Shown here: positions 1 to 8,041 of the stretch, in pieces | Layout: each line of letters begins with the position of its first letter | How positions within the stretch are numbered: the stretch's first letter is position 1 | Assembly (NCBI RefSeq): GCF_007004665.1 | Contig: NZ_ML660053.1 | Span: 806,001-870,000, forward strand | DNA length: 64,000 bases | Origin: Denitrobaculum tricleocarpae | Lineage (GTDB): Bacteria > Pseudomonadota > Alphaproteobacteria > Kiloniellales > Kiloniellaceae | Direction: 5' to 3' | The notes under the pieces: model-generated | What the model saw: the letters and a program-made list of their open reading frames with translations, nothing else | Databases searched by the model: none | Told to the model about the DNA's origin: nothing | Position numbers and translations under genes: made by a program

Positions 1-1254
1 TCGTCCAGGATAAGCAATCGCGTAGTGTTCACCCAGAACCTCGGGCGCACGCGCGAGGATTGCGTCCAGTTGCGCTTCGCTTGGGTGGAAACGGGCAGGG
101 TGGACTTCGTCGAGGTCCATCGGGGCCTCGCCTTCCGCGATCCAGGCTGCAAGCGCTTTTCCGGCGCCCCCACCCGTCGCCACACCAACCGAGTTCATGC
201 CGCAGCCCAGGTAGAGGCCGTCCACTTCCGGCGCAGGCCCCAAGAGGAAGCTGCCATCCGGCGTAAAGCTCTCCGGACCATTCAGCAACATCCGCACCTC
301 GGCGGTTTCCAGCGCCGGGATGCGATGAAGGCCCGTCAGCATCATGGGTTCAAAATGATCCCAGTCCTCGCCCAGCAGGTCGAAGGCGAAGTCCTTGGGC
401 AGATCTTCCAGCCGGATCGCTTTTCCCATGGGCTCGAAACAGCCGACCAGCAGCCCGCCGACGTCGTCGCGGATGTAGAGATGTCCGTCGTGATCACTCA
501 AGGTTGGCAGACGGCCGGTGATCCCCTCGACCGGCTTGGTCAGAAGATAGAAATGCTCACAGGCCTGGATCGGAATCGTCACACCCGCAAGTCCGGCGAC
601 TTCGCCACTCCACAGCCCACCACAGATCACCGCGGATTCGCAGGCGATATGGCCGTACGCGGTGTCGACGCCTGTGATCTGCGCCCCAGCTTTGGTGAAG
701 CCGGTCACAGGAGTGTCTTCGAAGACTTGTACGCCCATTGTCCTGGCGGATTTCACCAGCGCCGCGCAGAGATCCGAGGGGTTCACGCGGCCATCGCTCG
801 GCGAATAGATGGCTCCGATGACATCGTCTGTATGGGCCAGTGGCCAAAAGTCTTTGACCTCTGCCGCCGAGAGTTCTTGAACCGGGACATCGTAAAGCCG
901 CGCGAGCGCTGCTTGCCGCCGGATATGGATCAGACGATCCGGATTGGTCGCAATGGAGAGGGAACCGGTCTGGACCCAGCCGGTGGATTGGCCCGTTTCG
1001 GCTTCCAGGCCACCGTAAAGCGCTACCGAATCCTTGATCAGTTGGGTCAGGTTCCGGGTCGAGCGAAGCTGCCGGACCTGGGCCGCGGAGTGCCAGGTCG
1101 TGCCGCAGGTAAGTTGCTTGCGTTCCAGAAGGACGACATCTTTCACACCGCGTTTCGCAAGGTGATAGGCCGTGGAACATCCCATGATCCCGCCGCCGAT
1201 AATCACGACGGAGGCTGTGGCGGGAAGCGCCTGTTTCGCGGTGGTGCTGTTCAT
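1..1254 (-). CDS. FAD-dependent oxidoreductase, dimethylglycine/sarcosine dehydrogenase type (3' end outside window)
   Basis: Reading leftward from the ATG at 1252-1254, 418 codons are open to the window edge without a stop. The N-terminus has the Rossmann FAD-binding pattern GGGIMG at about residues 20-25, preceded by a hydrophobic strand and followed by a strand ending in LLER. The rest is typical of the DadA-like glycine/sarcosine/dimethylglycine oxidase superfamily, which oxidises N-methylated or secondary amines. Full-length relatives of the dimethylglycine dehydrogenase type often continue into a GcvT-like folate-binding half, which would lie outside the window. An AGGGAA ribosome-binding site sits just upstream. 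It is divergent from an RpiR-type regulator, with the shared operator between them, so that regulator probably controls it. The exact substrate cannot be read from the sequence. Confidence 0.85.
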   Translation of the reverse strand, partial: MNSTTAKQALPATASVVIIGGGIMGCSTAYHLAKRGVKDVVLLERKQLTCGTTWHSAAQVRQLRSTRNLTQLIKDSVALYGGLEAETGQSTGWVQTGSLSIATNPDRLIHIRRQAALARLYDVPVQELSAAEVKDFWPLAHTDDVIGAIYSPSDGRVNPSDLCAALVKSARTMGVQVFEDTPVTGFTKAGAQITGVDTAYGHIACESAVICGGLWSGEVAGLAGVTIPIQACEHFYLLTKPVEGITGRLPTLSDHDGHLYIRDDVGGLLVGCFEPMGKAIRLEDLPKDFAFDLLGEDWDHFEPMMLTGLHRIPALETAEVRMLLNGPESFTPDGSFLLGPAPEVDGLYLGCGMNSVGVATGGGAGKALAAWIAEGEAPMDLDEVHPARFHPSEAQLDAILARAPEVLGEHYAIAYPGR

Positions 1255-1273
1255 TTCCCTGGCCGGTCTCGAA

Positions 1274-1323
1274 CTGTTTCACGATGTGGATCATTTGTTT
1301 CAATAGTAATTGTGATTGAAACA
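1274..1323. promoter_or_regulatory. Candidate RpiR operator in divergent promoter region
   Basis: A perfect 9-bp inverted repeat, TGTTTCAAT (1296-1304) and ATTGAAACA (1315-1323), is separated by 10 bases. A third half-site, CTGTTTCA, lies at 1274-1281. The cluster lies between the divergent oxidoreductase and RpiR-type regulator genes, where such regulators usually bind. Assignment to this regulator is inference. Confidence 0.6.
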
Positions 1324-1350
1324 GTCGCGTCAAGTGGTTATTGTCGTGAA

Positions 1351-2247
1351 ATGGGGATCGACATGCATACACGCCTTGATGCGGCTTTTGAGCGCCTGGG
1401 GCCGCGCCTGAAGATCGCGGCGCGCTATGTCCTGGATCATCCCGACGATGTCGCGCTCTATTCCATGCGCACCCTTGCGGAACGGGCAGGGGTTGCACCG
1501 GCGACCTTGTCCCGCCTGGCCCGCGCGATCCAGTGCGAGGACTACGAGACCTTCCGACACAGTTATCGGGCAATGGTCGCCGGGCGGCATGATCCCGGCG
1601 CTAGTTTTGCCGGTCGTGCCCGTGCCCTGAAAGCGGATGCAGGCAATCGGAAAGAGGCCATGCGCGAGCAGGCCGAAGCCGTAGTCGGCAACATCGACAA
1701 CTTTTTGGCTTCCGGCTATCGGGAAAGTCTGGATCTGGCGGCTGATATTCTGATTTCCGCACGCAGCGTACAGGTCGTCGGCATGATGAGTGGTTTCTCA
1801 CTCGCCATCTATGCGCATTATGTGGCCAGCATGGCCTTTCCCAACTGGTCTTTGCTGCGTACCCAGGGCGGCAGTATCGCGAACTCGCTTTACGATTTGA
1901 GCGAGGAAGATGCCGTTATTGCCTTCTCGTCCGAACCTTATTCACGTGCAACCATGGTTGCCTGCCAGGACGCCCGCGCGGCCGGTGTGAAGGTGGTTGC
2001 CATGACCGACCGGCGCTCCGCACCCTTGGCGCGCATTGCCGACGTGGCGTTGGTGGCGCCAGCCGACTCGCCGCACTACTTCCCGTCGATCGCGGCACAG
2101 GTGACCGTCATTGAGGGGCTGTTGAGCACCATGTTGAAGCGTGCCGGATCGGAAACCCTGACCAAGATCGAGACCATCGAGGCCGCGCGCCACGCTTACG
2201 GCGAATACTGGGATGAGGAGAAGGAAGCAAGCTCTGCAAGATCATAG
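1351..2247 (+). CDS. MurR/RpiR family transcriptional regulator
   Basis: A 298-residue protein with an N-terminal helix-turn-helix domain (about residues 1-78, including the LAERAGVAPATLSRLAR recognition region) and a C-terminal SIS phosphosugar-binding fold (about 125-265, with VVGMMSGFS at its first strand-loop). This is the standard RpiR architecture and usual length. In this family the SIS domain senses a metabolite, and members next to amine oxidases and amino acid transporters often control amino acid or amine catabolism. The start at 1351 follows the operator dyad; an in-frame ATG at 1363 is an alternative, and neither has a strong ribosome-binding site. The reading frame is open far upstream, but that part is antisense to the oxidoreductase gene and lies beyond the promoter region, so it is not used. 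Confidence 0.85.
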   Translation: MGIDMHTRLDAAFERLGPRLKIAARYVLDHPDDVALYSMRTLAERAGVAPATLSRLARAIQCEDYETFRHSYRAMVAGRHDPGASFAGRARALKADAGNRKEAMREQAEAVVGNIDNFLASGYRESLDLAADILISARSVQVVGMMSGFSLAIYAHYVASMAFPNWSLLRTQGGSIANSLYDLSEEDAVIAFSSEPYSRATMVACQDARAAGVKVVAMTDRRSAPLARIADVALVAPADSPHYFPSIAAQVTVIEGLLSTMLKRAGSETLTKIETIEAARHAYGEYWDEEKEASSARS

Positions 2248-2321
2248 AGAACGGCGTCTGGGTGGACAGGGCGGAGAACAGGAATCTCTGCTTTGGGGAC
2301 TATCCTATCTTGGCGCGGCAG

Positions 2322-2338
2322 TGCAGAGTCACTCTGCA
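2322..2338. promoter_or_regulatory. Perfect 17-bp palindrome upstream of the amino acid transporter
   Basis: TGCAGAG and CTCTGCA flank a three-base centre (TCA), about 118 bases before the binding-protein start codon. It differs from the TGTTTCAAT dyad at 1296. It could be an operator for another regulator, or a short hairpin ending the rpiR-like transcript, although no T-run follows. Confidence 0.35.
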
Positions 2339-2455
2339 AAGAGATAATAGAGCAGGAAGAGTGCGTCTCTTGGCCTTCATGAGCCCAAGCGGTCAGTGGT
2401 CCAAGCGAACGCGTCACAAGCAAAAAAACACTTAGCAAGGAAACGGGAGAACATC

Positions 2456-3286
2456 ATGAGGAAAGCAATTAGTCTTTTAAGCGCAACGGCCATGACGCTG
2501 ACTGCGACCAGCGCTTTTGCCGAGCAATGCACCAATGAAGTCTGGAACAAGGTCATGTCGCGCGACAAGCTGGTCGTGGGAGTCAAAGCCGACTACAAGC
2601 CCTGGGGTTTCCGGGACGAGAGCGGCAATCTGGTCGGTATGGAAATCGACATGGCGCAGTCAGTTGCCGATGCCATGGGTGTGGAACTGGAGACCGTCGC
2701 TGTGCAGTCCTCCAACCGCATGCAGTTCCTGGAACAGGGCAAGATCGATCTGATGATCGCCACCATGTCCGACCGTCCGGACCGCCGGGAAATCGTCGGT
2801 ATCGTCGGACCGAACTATTACACCTCCGGCACCAACATCCTGGCGCCGAAGGCTTTGAAGTTCGCCGATTGGGAACAGCTGCGCGACCGTCCGGTCTGCG
2901 GAAAGCAGGGCGCGTTCTACAATAAGATCGTCGAAGAACGTTACGGCGCCAAGGTCGTGGCCTTCGGCGGCAACGCGGAAGCCAAGCAGGCCCTGCGCGA
3001 CAAGAAGTGCATCGCCTTCGTGTACGATGACAGTTCCATTGTCGCCGACCTCTCTTCGGGCAACTGGGAAGCCTTTGAGATGCCCCTGAAAACAGAAGAC
3101 GACAACCCCTGGGCGCTGGCTGTGCCCAAAGCCGAGCAGAACTGTGTCTTCGGTAACTTCATGTCCGGCATGCAGTACAACTGGCACCGCGACGGCACCC
3201 TGATCGAGCTGGAAAAGAAATGGGGCATCCAGCCGACCGCATATCTGCAAAGCCAGAAAGAACGCTTCGCCGACTGGATCAAGTGA
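2456..3286 (+). CDS. Polar amino acid ABC transporter, periplasmic substrate-binding protein
   Basis: A 276-residue type-3 solute-binding protein. A signal peptide covers residues 1-22 (MRKAI start, hydrophobic stretch, cleavage after SAFA), followed by the ligand-binding fold with the GVKADYKPWGF and MEIDMAQSVADAMGV segments typical of glutamate/glutamine/basic amino acid receptors. The start at 2456 is chosen because it gives a proper signal peptide and has a GGGAGA ribosome-binding site. It is the first gene of a four-gene transporter operon with two permeases and an ATPase downstream. The neighbouring oxidoreductase and RpiR regulator suggest an amino acid or N-methylated amine ligand, but specificity cannot be derived. 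A strong hairpin follows the stop codon. Confidence 0.9.
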   Translation: MRKAISLLSATAMTLTATSAFAEQCTNEVWNKVMSRDKLVVGVKADYKPWGFRDESGNLVGMEIDMAQSVADAMGVELETVAVQSSNRMQFLEQGKIDLMIATMSDRPDRREIVGIVGPNYYTSGTNILAPKALKFADWEQLRDRPVCGKQGAFYNKIVEERYGAKVVAFGGNAEAKQALRDKKCIAFVYDDSSIVADLSSGNWEAFEMPLKTEDDNPWALAVPKAEQNCVFGNFMSGMQYNWHRDGTLIELEKKWGIQPTAYLQSQKERFADWIK

Positions 3287-3298
3287 GGTTTTGCGAGT

Positions 3299-3327
3299 GG
3301 GAGCGGTCAAAGCCAATGACCGCTCCC
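3299..3327 (+). repeat. Intercistronic hairpin after the binding-protein gene
   Basis: An 11-bp perfect stem, GGGAGCGGTCA / TGACCGCTCCC, with a 7-base loop lies 12 bases after the binding-protein stop. There is no T-run, so it is more likely an mRNA-stabilising or partial-termination element that raises binding-protein levels over the permeases than a full terminator. Confidence 0.65.
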
Positions 3328-3501
3328 AACGGGCGATGCCAAAATGATTTGCTGCTACCGTGTAGCGCATAGGGATTCGATGTAGAAAAGCGGAAGCTTG
3401 AGTCGAGCTTCAGGAAGGGTTGTTTCGAGAAACGCAGCATACTTAAGGTATGTGAGGATCGCAGAAACAGCGTTGACGCAGAGGTCGGCCAAGATGCCGC
3501 T

Positions 3502-4269
3502 TTGCAGGGGGTGATCATCGAAGCGATTCAAGAATTCTTTCGGGAAGTTGCGGTCAACAATCCCACCTGGAACTTCATCTTCTTTTACGAGGCGACTCAG
3601 TGGAACAAGGTGGTGGGCGGGCTGTGGATGACGATCCAGCTTTCCGTGGTCTGCGTGCTCTTTTCTCTGGTGATCGGCGTCGTTGGCGCGGGCCTGCAGG
3701 GGGCGAGGAGCGCCGTCCTGCGGGCCGTTGTCGCGGGCTACATTCAGTTCTTCCGCAACACGCCGCCCTTCGTTCAGCTGCTGTTTTTCTACTTTGCGCT
3801 GGGCCAGTTCACACCGACCTATTCGCCGGACGGCTGGCTGGAGATCCCGATCATCAGCAACGTGGGCTGGGCGATCATCTCGCTCTCCTTTTTTGCCGGC
3901 GCCTTCAATGTGGAGATCTTCCGCGCCGGGGTTGAGGCCGTACCGAAGTCGACCCAGGAGGCGGCGGAGTCCCTGGGCTATACGCGCCTGCAGATCTATG
4001 GCCACATCGTCTTCCCCCTGGCGCTGCGGGTGTCCATTCCCGCGCTCAACAACAACCTGGTCAATCTGGTCAAGACCACGACTCAGGCCTTCGTCATAGC
4101 AGTGCCGGAATTGCTCTATCAGTCGGTCACCATCTGGAACGACTATCCCTCCGCGCAGTATCCCATGATGACCTTCCTCTTCTTCGCCTATCTGGCGCTT
4201 GTCGGTGTCGTGGTTGTCGGCATGAACAATTGGGAACGCGCGATGCGCATCCCGGGCTACGGGGGCTGA
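3502..4269 (+). CDS. Polar amino acid ABC transporter permease (first)
   Basis: A 255-residue HisM/GlnP-type inner-membrane permease with about five membrane segments. The conserved cytoplasmic EAA loop is visible as QEAAESLGYTRLQIYGHIVFPLALR at about residues 153-177 (split here only by eye). The motif GGLWMTIQLSV near the first helix is typical of the His/Glu/Gln/Arg/opine permease family. The start is uncertain: TTG at 3502 and GTG at 3511 are both possible, and no clean ribosome-binding site distinguishes them. The 215 bases before it carry the hairpin noted at 3299. It pairs with the next permease, whose ATG follows this stop by one base. Confidence 0.88.
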   Translation: MQGVIIEAIQEFFREVAVNNPTWNFIFFYEATQWNKVVGGLWMTIQLSVVCVLFSLVIGVVGAGLQGARSAVLRAVVAGYIQFFRNTPPFVQLLFFYFALGQFTPTYSPDGWLEIPIISNVGWAIISLSFFAGAFNVEIFRAGVEAVPKSTQEAAESLGYTRLQIYGHIVFPLALRVSIPALNNNLVNLVKTTTQAFVIAVPELLYQSVTIWNDYPSAQYPMMTFLFFAYLALVGVVVVGMNNWERAMRIPGYGG

Positions 4270-4270
4270 C

Positions 4271-5182
4271 ATGGCAAAGCACTCCCTGCGCAGCGCCTCC
4301 ATCCCCGGCGTAACCGCCGCCGCCAAGACCGACCTGCCGGTTCTGCATTCCTTCAAGGCCGGTTATGCGGCGCCGAGCGAGATCGGTTTCAGCCGCTGGC
4401 TTGCGGGTGTCCCGGCCTGGGCGGTTTTCGCGCTGGTCTTTGCCGCCGCGATCTGGCCCTTGTCCGCGATGGCACAGGGGAGCGGCTTCACGGCGGGGCA
4501 GGCCTTCGAGGCCTTATTGCGCTGGATCCCCTATCTGGTCACCACCGGCTTTGCGCTGACCATTCTGATCAGTTTTTTGACCATGTTCATCGGCACGGTT
4601 TTCGGCGTTCTGCTGGGCCTGGGGCAGATCTCGCATAATCCCGTGATGGCGAAGAGCTGCTGGCTGATCACCCAGACCTTCCGCAATTCGCCCTGGCTGG
4701 TGCTGCTTTTCATCGTGATGCTGTCCTTTCCCTTCGAGATCCAGATCGGCAGCCTCATCATCCCGGTACCCGACTGGATGAAGGCGGTGATCGGTCTGGC
4801 TCTGCCGATCATGGCGAACATTTCCGAGATCGTGCGCGGTGCGGTAAACTCCGTGCCGACGGCCCAGTGGGAGGCCGCGGAGAGTCTGGCCTTCTCGCGC
4901 CGTCAGACCTTGTTCGAGATCATCCTGCCCCAGTGTATCAAGCGCATGATTCCGCCCTGGATGAACTGGTACGCGATCCTGACCATGGCCACGCCCATCG
5001 TCTCGATCCTGGGGGTCGACGAGGTGCTGAACCTGACCCGACAGGCCATCGAGGCCGAGGACAATCACCCCGAGCTGCTGATCCCCTTCTACAGCTTCGT
5101 CCTGGTGATCTTTTTCGTCTACTGCTACCCGATCGCGCGCCTGACCATCCGGCTCGAGCGCAAGTTCGCGGTGAAGTTATAG
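4271..5182 (+). CDS. Polar amino acid ABC transporter permease (second)
   Basis: A 303-residue permease of the same family, longer at the N-terminus by a hydrophilic leader of about 45 residues before the first membrane helix (WAVFALVFAAAIWPL). The transport core starts near residue 90, and the EAA loop (WEAAESLAFSRRQTLFEIILPQ) is near residues 200-221. It begins one base after the stop of the first permease, so the two are translationally coupled and probably form the heterodimeric channel. Its stop codon overlaps the AGGAGG ribosome-binding site of the ATPase gene. Confidence 0.88.
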   Translation: MAKHSLRSASIPGVTAAAKTDLPVLHSFKAGYAAPSEIGFSRWLAGVPAWAVFALVFAAAIWPLSAMAQGSGFTAGQAFEALLRWIPYLVTTGFALTILISFLTMFIGTVFGVLLGLGQISHNPVMAKSCWLITQTFRNSPWLVLLFIVMLSFPFEIQIGSLIIPVPDWMKAVIGLALPIMANISEIVRGAVNSVPTAQWEAAESLAFSRRQTLFEIILPQCIKRMIPPWMNWYAILTMATPIVSILGVDEVLNLTRQAIEAEDNHPELLIPFYSFVLVIFFVYCYPIARLTIRLERKFAVKL

Positions 5183-5192
5183 GAGGCCGGGT

Positions 5193-5975
5193 ATGGCCGA
5201 GACCAACACTGCAGCCGCATCCGCCGCCGGGAACTGGACCCCGGAACAGCCCATCGTATCCCTGAAGGAAGTGCGCAAATCCTTCGGCGATCTTGAGGTG
5301 CTGAAAGGCATCACCTTCGACGTCATGAAGGGCGAGGTGATCTGCATCATCGGCCCCTCGGGCTCCGGCAAGTCGACCCTGATCCGCTGCATCAACGCGC
5401 TCAACCCGATCGACTCAGGTTCGATCCAGGTGGAGGGACAGGAGGTCCACGACGCCCACCTGGACAAGCTGGCCCTGCGCAAAAAGGTCGGCATGGTGTT
5501 CCAGCAGTACAACCTCTTCCCCCACAAGACCGCCCTCCAGAATGTCATGATGGCCCCGGTCCAGGTCCTGAAACAGGATAAGGCCGAGGTCGAAGCGCGG
5601 GCGCGTAAGCTGATCAAGAAGGTGCGCCTGGAGGGCAAGGAAGAGAGCTACCCCGGCGAACTCTCCGGCGGCCAGCAGCAACGCGTCGCCATCGCCCGCT
5701 CGCTGGCCATGAACCCCGACATCATGCTGTTTGACGAGGTGACGGCCGCGCTCGACCCGGAGACGGTGAAGGAGGTCCTGGTCACCATCAAGGAACTTGC
5801 CCAGGACGGCATGACCTGCATGCTGGTCACCCACGAGATGGGCTTCGCCAGGGAAGTGGCGGACCATATTTACTTCACGGACCGCGGCGTGATTGTCGAG
5901 CACGGGCCGCCGGCGACGTTCTTCAGCGAGGCGAAGGACCCACGCACGCAGGAGTTTTTAGGGCAGATTTTGTGA
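5193..5975 (+). CDS. Polar amino acid ABC transporter ATP-binding protein
   Basis: A 260-residue ABC ATPase of the HisP/GlnQ group. Walker A GPSGSGKST lies at residues 54-62, the signature LSGGQQQR at 157-164, and Walker B ends in LFDEVTAALDPE (Asp181-Glu182). The H-loop His follows in LVTHEMGFA. It has an AGGAGG site with good spacing to the ATG. As the last gene of the operon it powers import through the two permeases. All catalytic motifs are intact. A 20-residue Ala/Thr-rich N-terminal extension precedes the first strand. Confidence 0.93.
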   Translation: MAETNTAAASAAGNWTPEQPIVSLKEVRKSFGDLEVLKGITFDVMKGEVICIIGPSGSGKSTLIRCINALNPIDSGSIQVEGQEVHDAHLDKLALRKKVGMVFQQYNLFPHKTALQNVMMAPVQVLKQDKAEVEARARKLIKKVRLEGKEESYPGELSGGQQQRVAIARSLAMNPDIMLFDEVTAALDPETVKEVLVTIKELAQDGMTCMLVTHEMGFAREVADHIYFTDRGVIVEHGPPATFFSEAKDPRTQEFLGQIL

Positions 5976-5981
5976 GCGAAT

Positions 5982-6018
5982 GTCAAAGTCGAAGTGGGAA
6001 TTTTCCACATGATTTGAC
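5982..6018. terminator. Weak hairpin between convergent transcripts
   Basis: GTCAAA (5982-5987) pairs with TTTGAC (6013-6018), and GTGG (5994-5997) pairs with CCAC (6005-6008) inside it. It sits between the ATPase stop and the 3' end of the opposing lipoprotein gene, where a bidirectional terminator would be expected. There is no T-run, so support is limited. Confidence 0.35.
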
Positions 6019-6090
6019 GACGTTCAATAGGCCTCACGCCATTTGGTATCAGTCTATGCCACAATAAAGATTGAGATTTACGTCGATCAC

Positions 6091-7878
6091 TCAGGATTGC
6101 GGATCCGGCTTATTTAGTTTTTCCCATGCATTCTCTTTAACAAGGCCGGAGAATTCAGCCCACGGCTTCCAGTCTTTGCCACATGGTTGTATTTGCTCTA
6201 ATTCGAGGGACGTGACTCCGGCTGGTACTCGGTCGACTAAGACCTTGGACAAGAACTCCCCGTCCTCTTCATTAATTTGTGCTGAACGTATTCTTAGAGC
6301 TTCACCTGTCGGAGTGTGACGATCAAAACCTATGGTGAGTTTGAGCAGCTTTTGATCCTGTGACAGCATCATAAGATTACGAATTTCCGTATGTTCGTGC
6401 GGATTAGAGAGGAAACATCCAACACGCGAAGGATTGAACTTTCGGAGATTAGCCACGACAAAAGCCGCTGAGTCCAAGCGTATGGGATTCTTATTTAAAC
6501 TACTCGACCCTGTCTTGTCTTGATATGATAAGTCTTTCTTTGAAAAAATACTCTCGGTTACAACATCAATCAAATCAGAGTTCTTGCTTTTAATTAGTTT
6601 TGCTAATTTTGTAAGCTGGTTATTCATCTCAGAAACTACTAATTCGCGATCTTGAGTAATGCCGGTTGGCGTAATATTTAGTCCTATAGCAGTTCGGATT
6701 TTTTTATTATTTTCGCCCTCACAATCGAGTTTCTGTAACGCGCTGCTGTCACGATAGTATTTATTGTTCATCAGGAAGGCCCACATACTTACTGCGGTAT
6801 CAATTGAATTTAAACCAACTTCTCCGACCATCTTCATTCGGATGTATTCGCAAGTAGAGATAAAATCGTTTCCAAATTGATCTTGCCAAAGACGATATAT
6901 ATTTTTTATGTCGGTATTTTGATCCACATATTGTTGTAAATTATGATTTGGGCTTGGACCGAAATTCGTGGCAAGTATGGTTACAAAGTCTCTATCTATT
7001 TTAGGTAGGGATTCGAGTCTACCTTGGTCTGATCCAAAAATAGATCTGCGATGATTAATTTCAATATTGATTGAGCCAGTTGCGTCGGAATCGGTAATTT
7101 GCTTCAGTTCAATTTTAATGCCTTTGATCCCAGAGGTGTCACCAAGTAAATCCAATTGCTCTGAGTATTTCGAAGTAATATCTTTCGACAACATCTGCCC
7201 CAGTCGATTGTCGGCTTTTTTGGAGAAATCCTCGAAAGTTGGGTTGGTGACCCTATTCAGCAGCCATGCGCCTTGGCCCCCGGCTGCGCCACTGACGAAA
7301 GTCAGAGCTTCTCTGAATGTATCAATTATGTTCGAGCTGTATCCTTCAGTGCTTCTCAAAGAGTATGAGACACGTAACGTGTGTCCTGATCTTGCTCGAA
7401 TGTAAGGGGTCAATGCGCCGGTAGCGCTGACGGCGCTGCTACGAACAACATTTTCTTTCTCATCAAATTGAATAATGAAAATAGGTTCTCTACCGATCAA
7501 CGAAGATTCGCTGGCTGTGCTGATCCCTGTTAGCGTATTTGTTCGATGAACTTCTACGACAAGAGCAACGGTCTTACTTTTTGGAGTGAGGAATCTTCGG
7601 ACCATGTTTCCAAATGTTCGTTTGACATCATCATTGTTGTTCATATCAAGGCCGGCAATTGTGAATTGCACAACAGCGTAGTGGCCATTGTCTGTTAGTT
7701 GCGATTTGTAGGTAGGGGCGTAATAAACTCGCGTGACAGCCTCATTTAGGCTCGAAAATGTTGTTGTTGGTTCGACCGACTTGACTCCTTTGGCCCCATT
7801 GCCGTTGGGGATTGGCGTGCAAGCAAGTAGCGGTGTTAGCAATGCAAACGCCGCTAACCTGTTCAAATAATAGCACAT
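6091..7878 (-). CDS. Large putative lipoprotein of unknown function
   Basis: A 595-residue protein beginning with a short lipoprotein signal: positively charged start, hydrophobic core, and lipobox L17-L18-A19-C20. The ATG at 7876-7878 has an AAAGGA ribosome-binding site; a longer reading with 20 more residues would spoil the signal. I do not recognise the mature part. It is mixed alpha/beta, with a Gly/Ala-rich stretch (SGAAGGQGAW) near residue 215 and a Lys/Asp/Ser-rich second half without repeats or obvious membrane segments. Base composition is clearly richer in A+T than the flanking operons, which suggests acquisition or relaxed selection. It is divergent from a small membrane peptide frame and a LuxR-type regulator, with a palindrome between them. 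Confidence 0.8.
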   Translation of the reverse strand: MCYYLNRLAAFALLTPLLACTPIPNGNGAKGVKSVEPTTTFSSLNEAVTRVYYAPTYKSQLTDNGHYAVVQFTIAGLDMNNNDDVKRTFGNMVRRFLTPKSKTVALVVEVHRTNTLTGISTASESSLIGREPIFIIQFDEKENVVRSSAVSATGALTPYIRARSGHTLRVSYSLRSTEGYSSNIIDTFREALTFVSGAAGGQGAWLLNRVTNPTFEDFSKKADNRLGQMLSKDITSKYSEQLDLLGDTSGIKGIKIELKQITDSDATGSINIEINHRRSIFGSDQGRLESLPKIDRDFVTILATNFGPSPNHNLQQYVDQNTDIKNIYRLWQDQFGNDFISTCEYIRMKMVGEVGLNSIDTAVSMWAFLMNNKYYRDSSALQKLDCEGENNKKIRTAIGLNITPTGITQDRELVVSEMNNQLTKLAKLIKSKNSDLIDVVTESIFSKKDLSYQDKTGSSSLNKNPIRLDSAAFVVANLRKFNPSRVGCFLSNPHEHTEIRNLMMLSQDQKLLKLTIGFDRHTPTGEALRIRSAQINEEDGEFLSKVLVDRVPAGVTSLELEQIQPCGKDWKPWAEFSGLVKENAWEKLNKPDPQS

Positions 7879-7924
7879 CCCCGATTCCTTTCTATTTTGA
7901 GCGAACAGTTCGCAATCGAGCCAA

Positions 7925-7939
7925 ATTGAGTGACTCAAT
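7925..7939. promoter_or_regulatory. Lux-box-like palindrome between lipoprotein and LuxR genes
   Basis: ATTGAG and CTCAAT flank a three-base centre (TGA). The dyad lies 47 bases before the lipoprotein start and about 100 bases before luxR. Position and symmetry suit a LuxR-family binding site; it is shorter than a classic 20-bp lux box, so this is inference. Confidence 0.4.
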
Positions 7940-7955
7940 TGAGGCTAGGCAACCT

Positions 7956-8036
7956 ATGGAACTCTATGAGAAAATAATTTTCTACCTATCACTATCTATA
8001 GGTCTGTTGAGTTCCGTGAGTGCTTTGGGGGAGTAA
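7956..8036 (+). CDS. Possible 26-residue membrane peptide
   Basis: A short frame (MELYEKII start) encodes a charged N-terminus followed by a hydrophobic helix of about 16 residues ending in SALGE. It stops five bases before the LuxR-type start codon, so it could be a translationally coupled leader or a small membrane peptide. The ribosome-binding site is weak (GAGG about 12 bases upstream). Nothing besides the helix and position supports it. Confidence 0.3.
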   Translation: MELYEKIIFYLSLSIGLLSSVSALGE

Positions 8037-8041
8037 TCATC

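Noticed and set aside
25-1350. Long plus-strand frame continuing into the RpiR gene (would give a 740-residue protein)
   Set aside because: It is antisense to the clearly recognisable FAD oxidoreductase and crosses the operator region; only the part from 1351 codes for a known protein.
557-1573. Minus-strand frame of 338 codons
   Set aside because: Out of frame with the oxidoreductase and crosses its start and promoter; low-complexity Arg/Ser/Pro composition typical of shadow frames.
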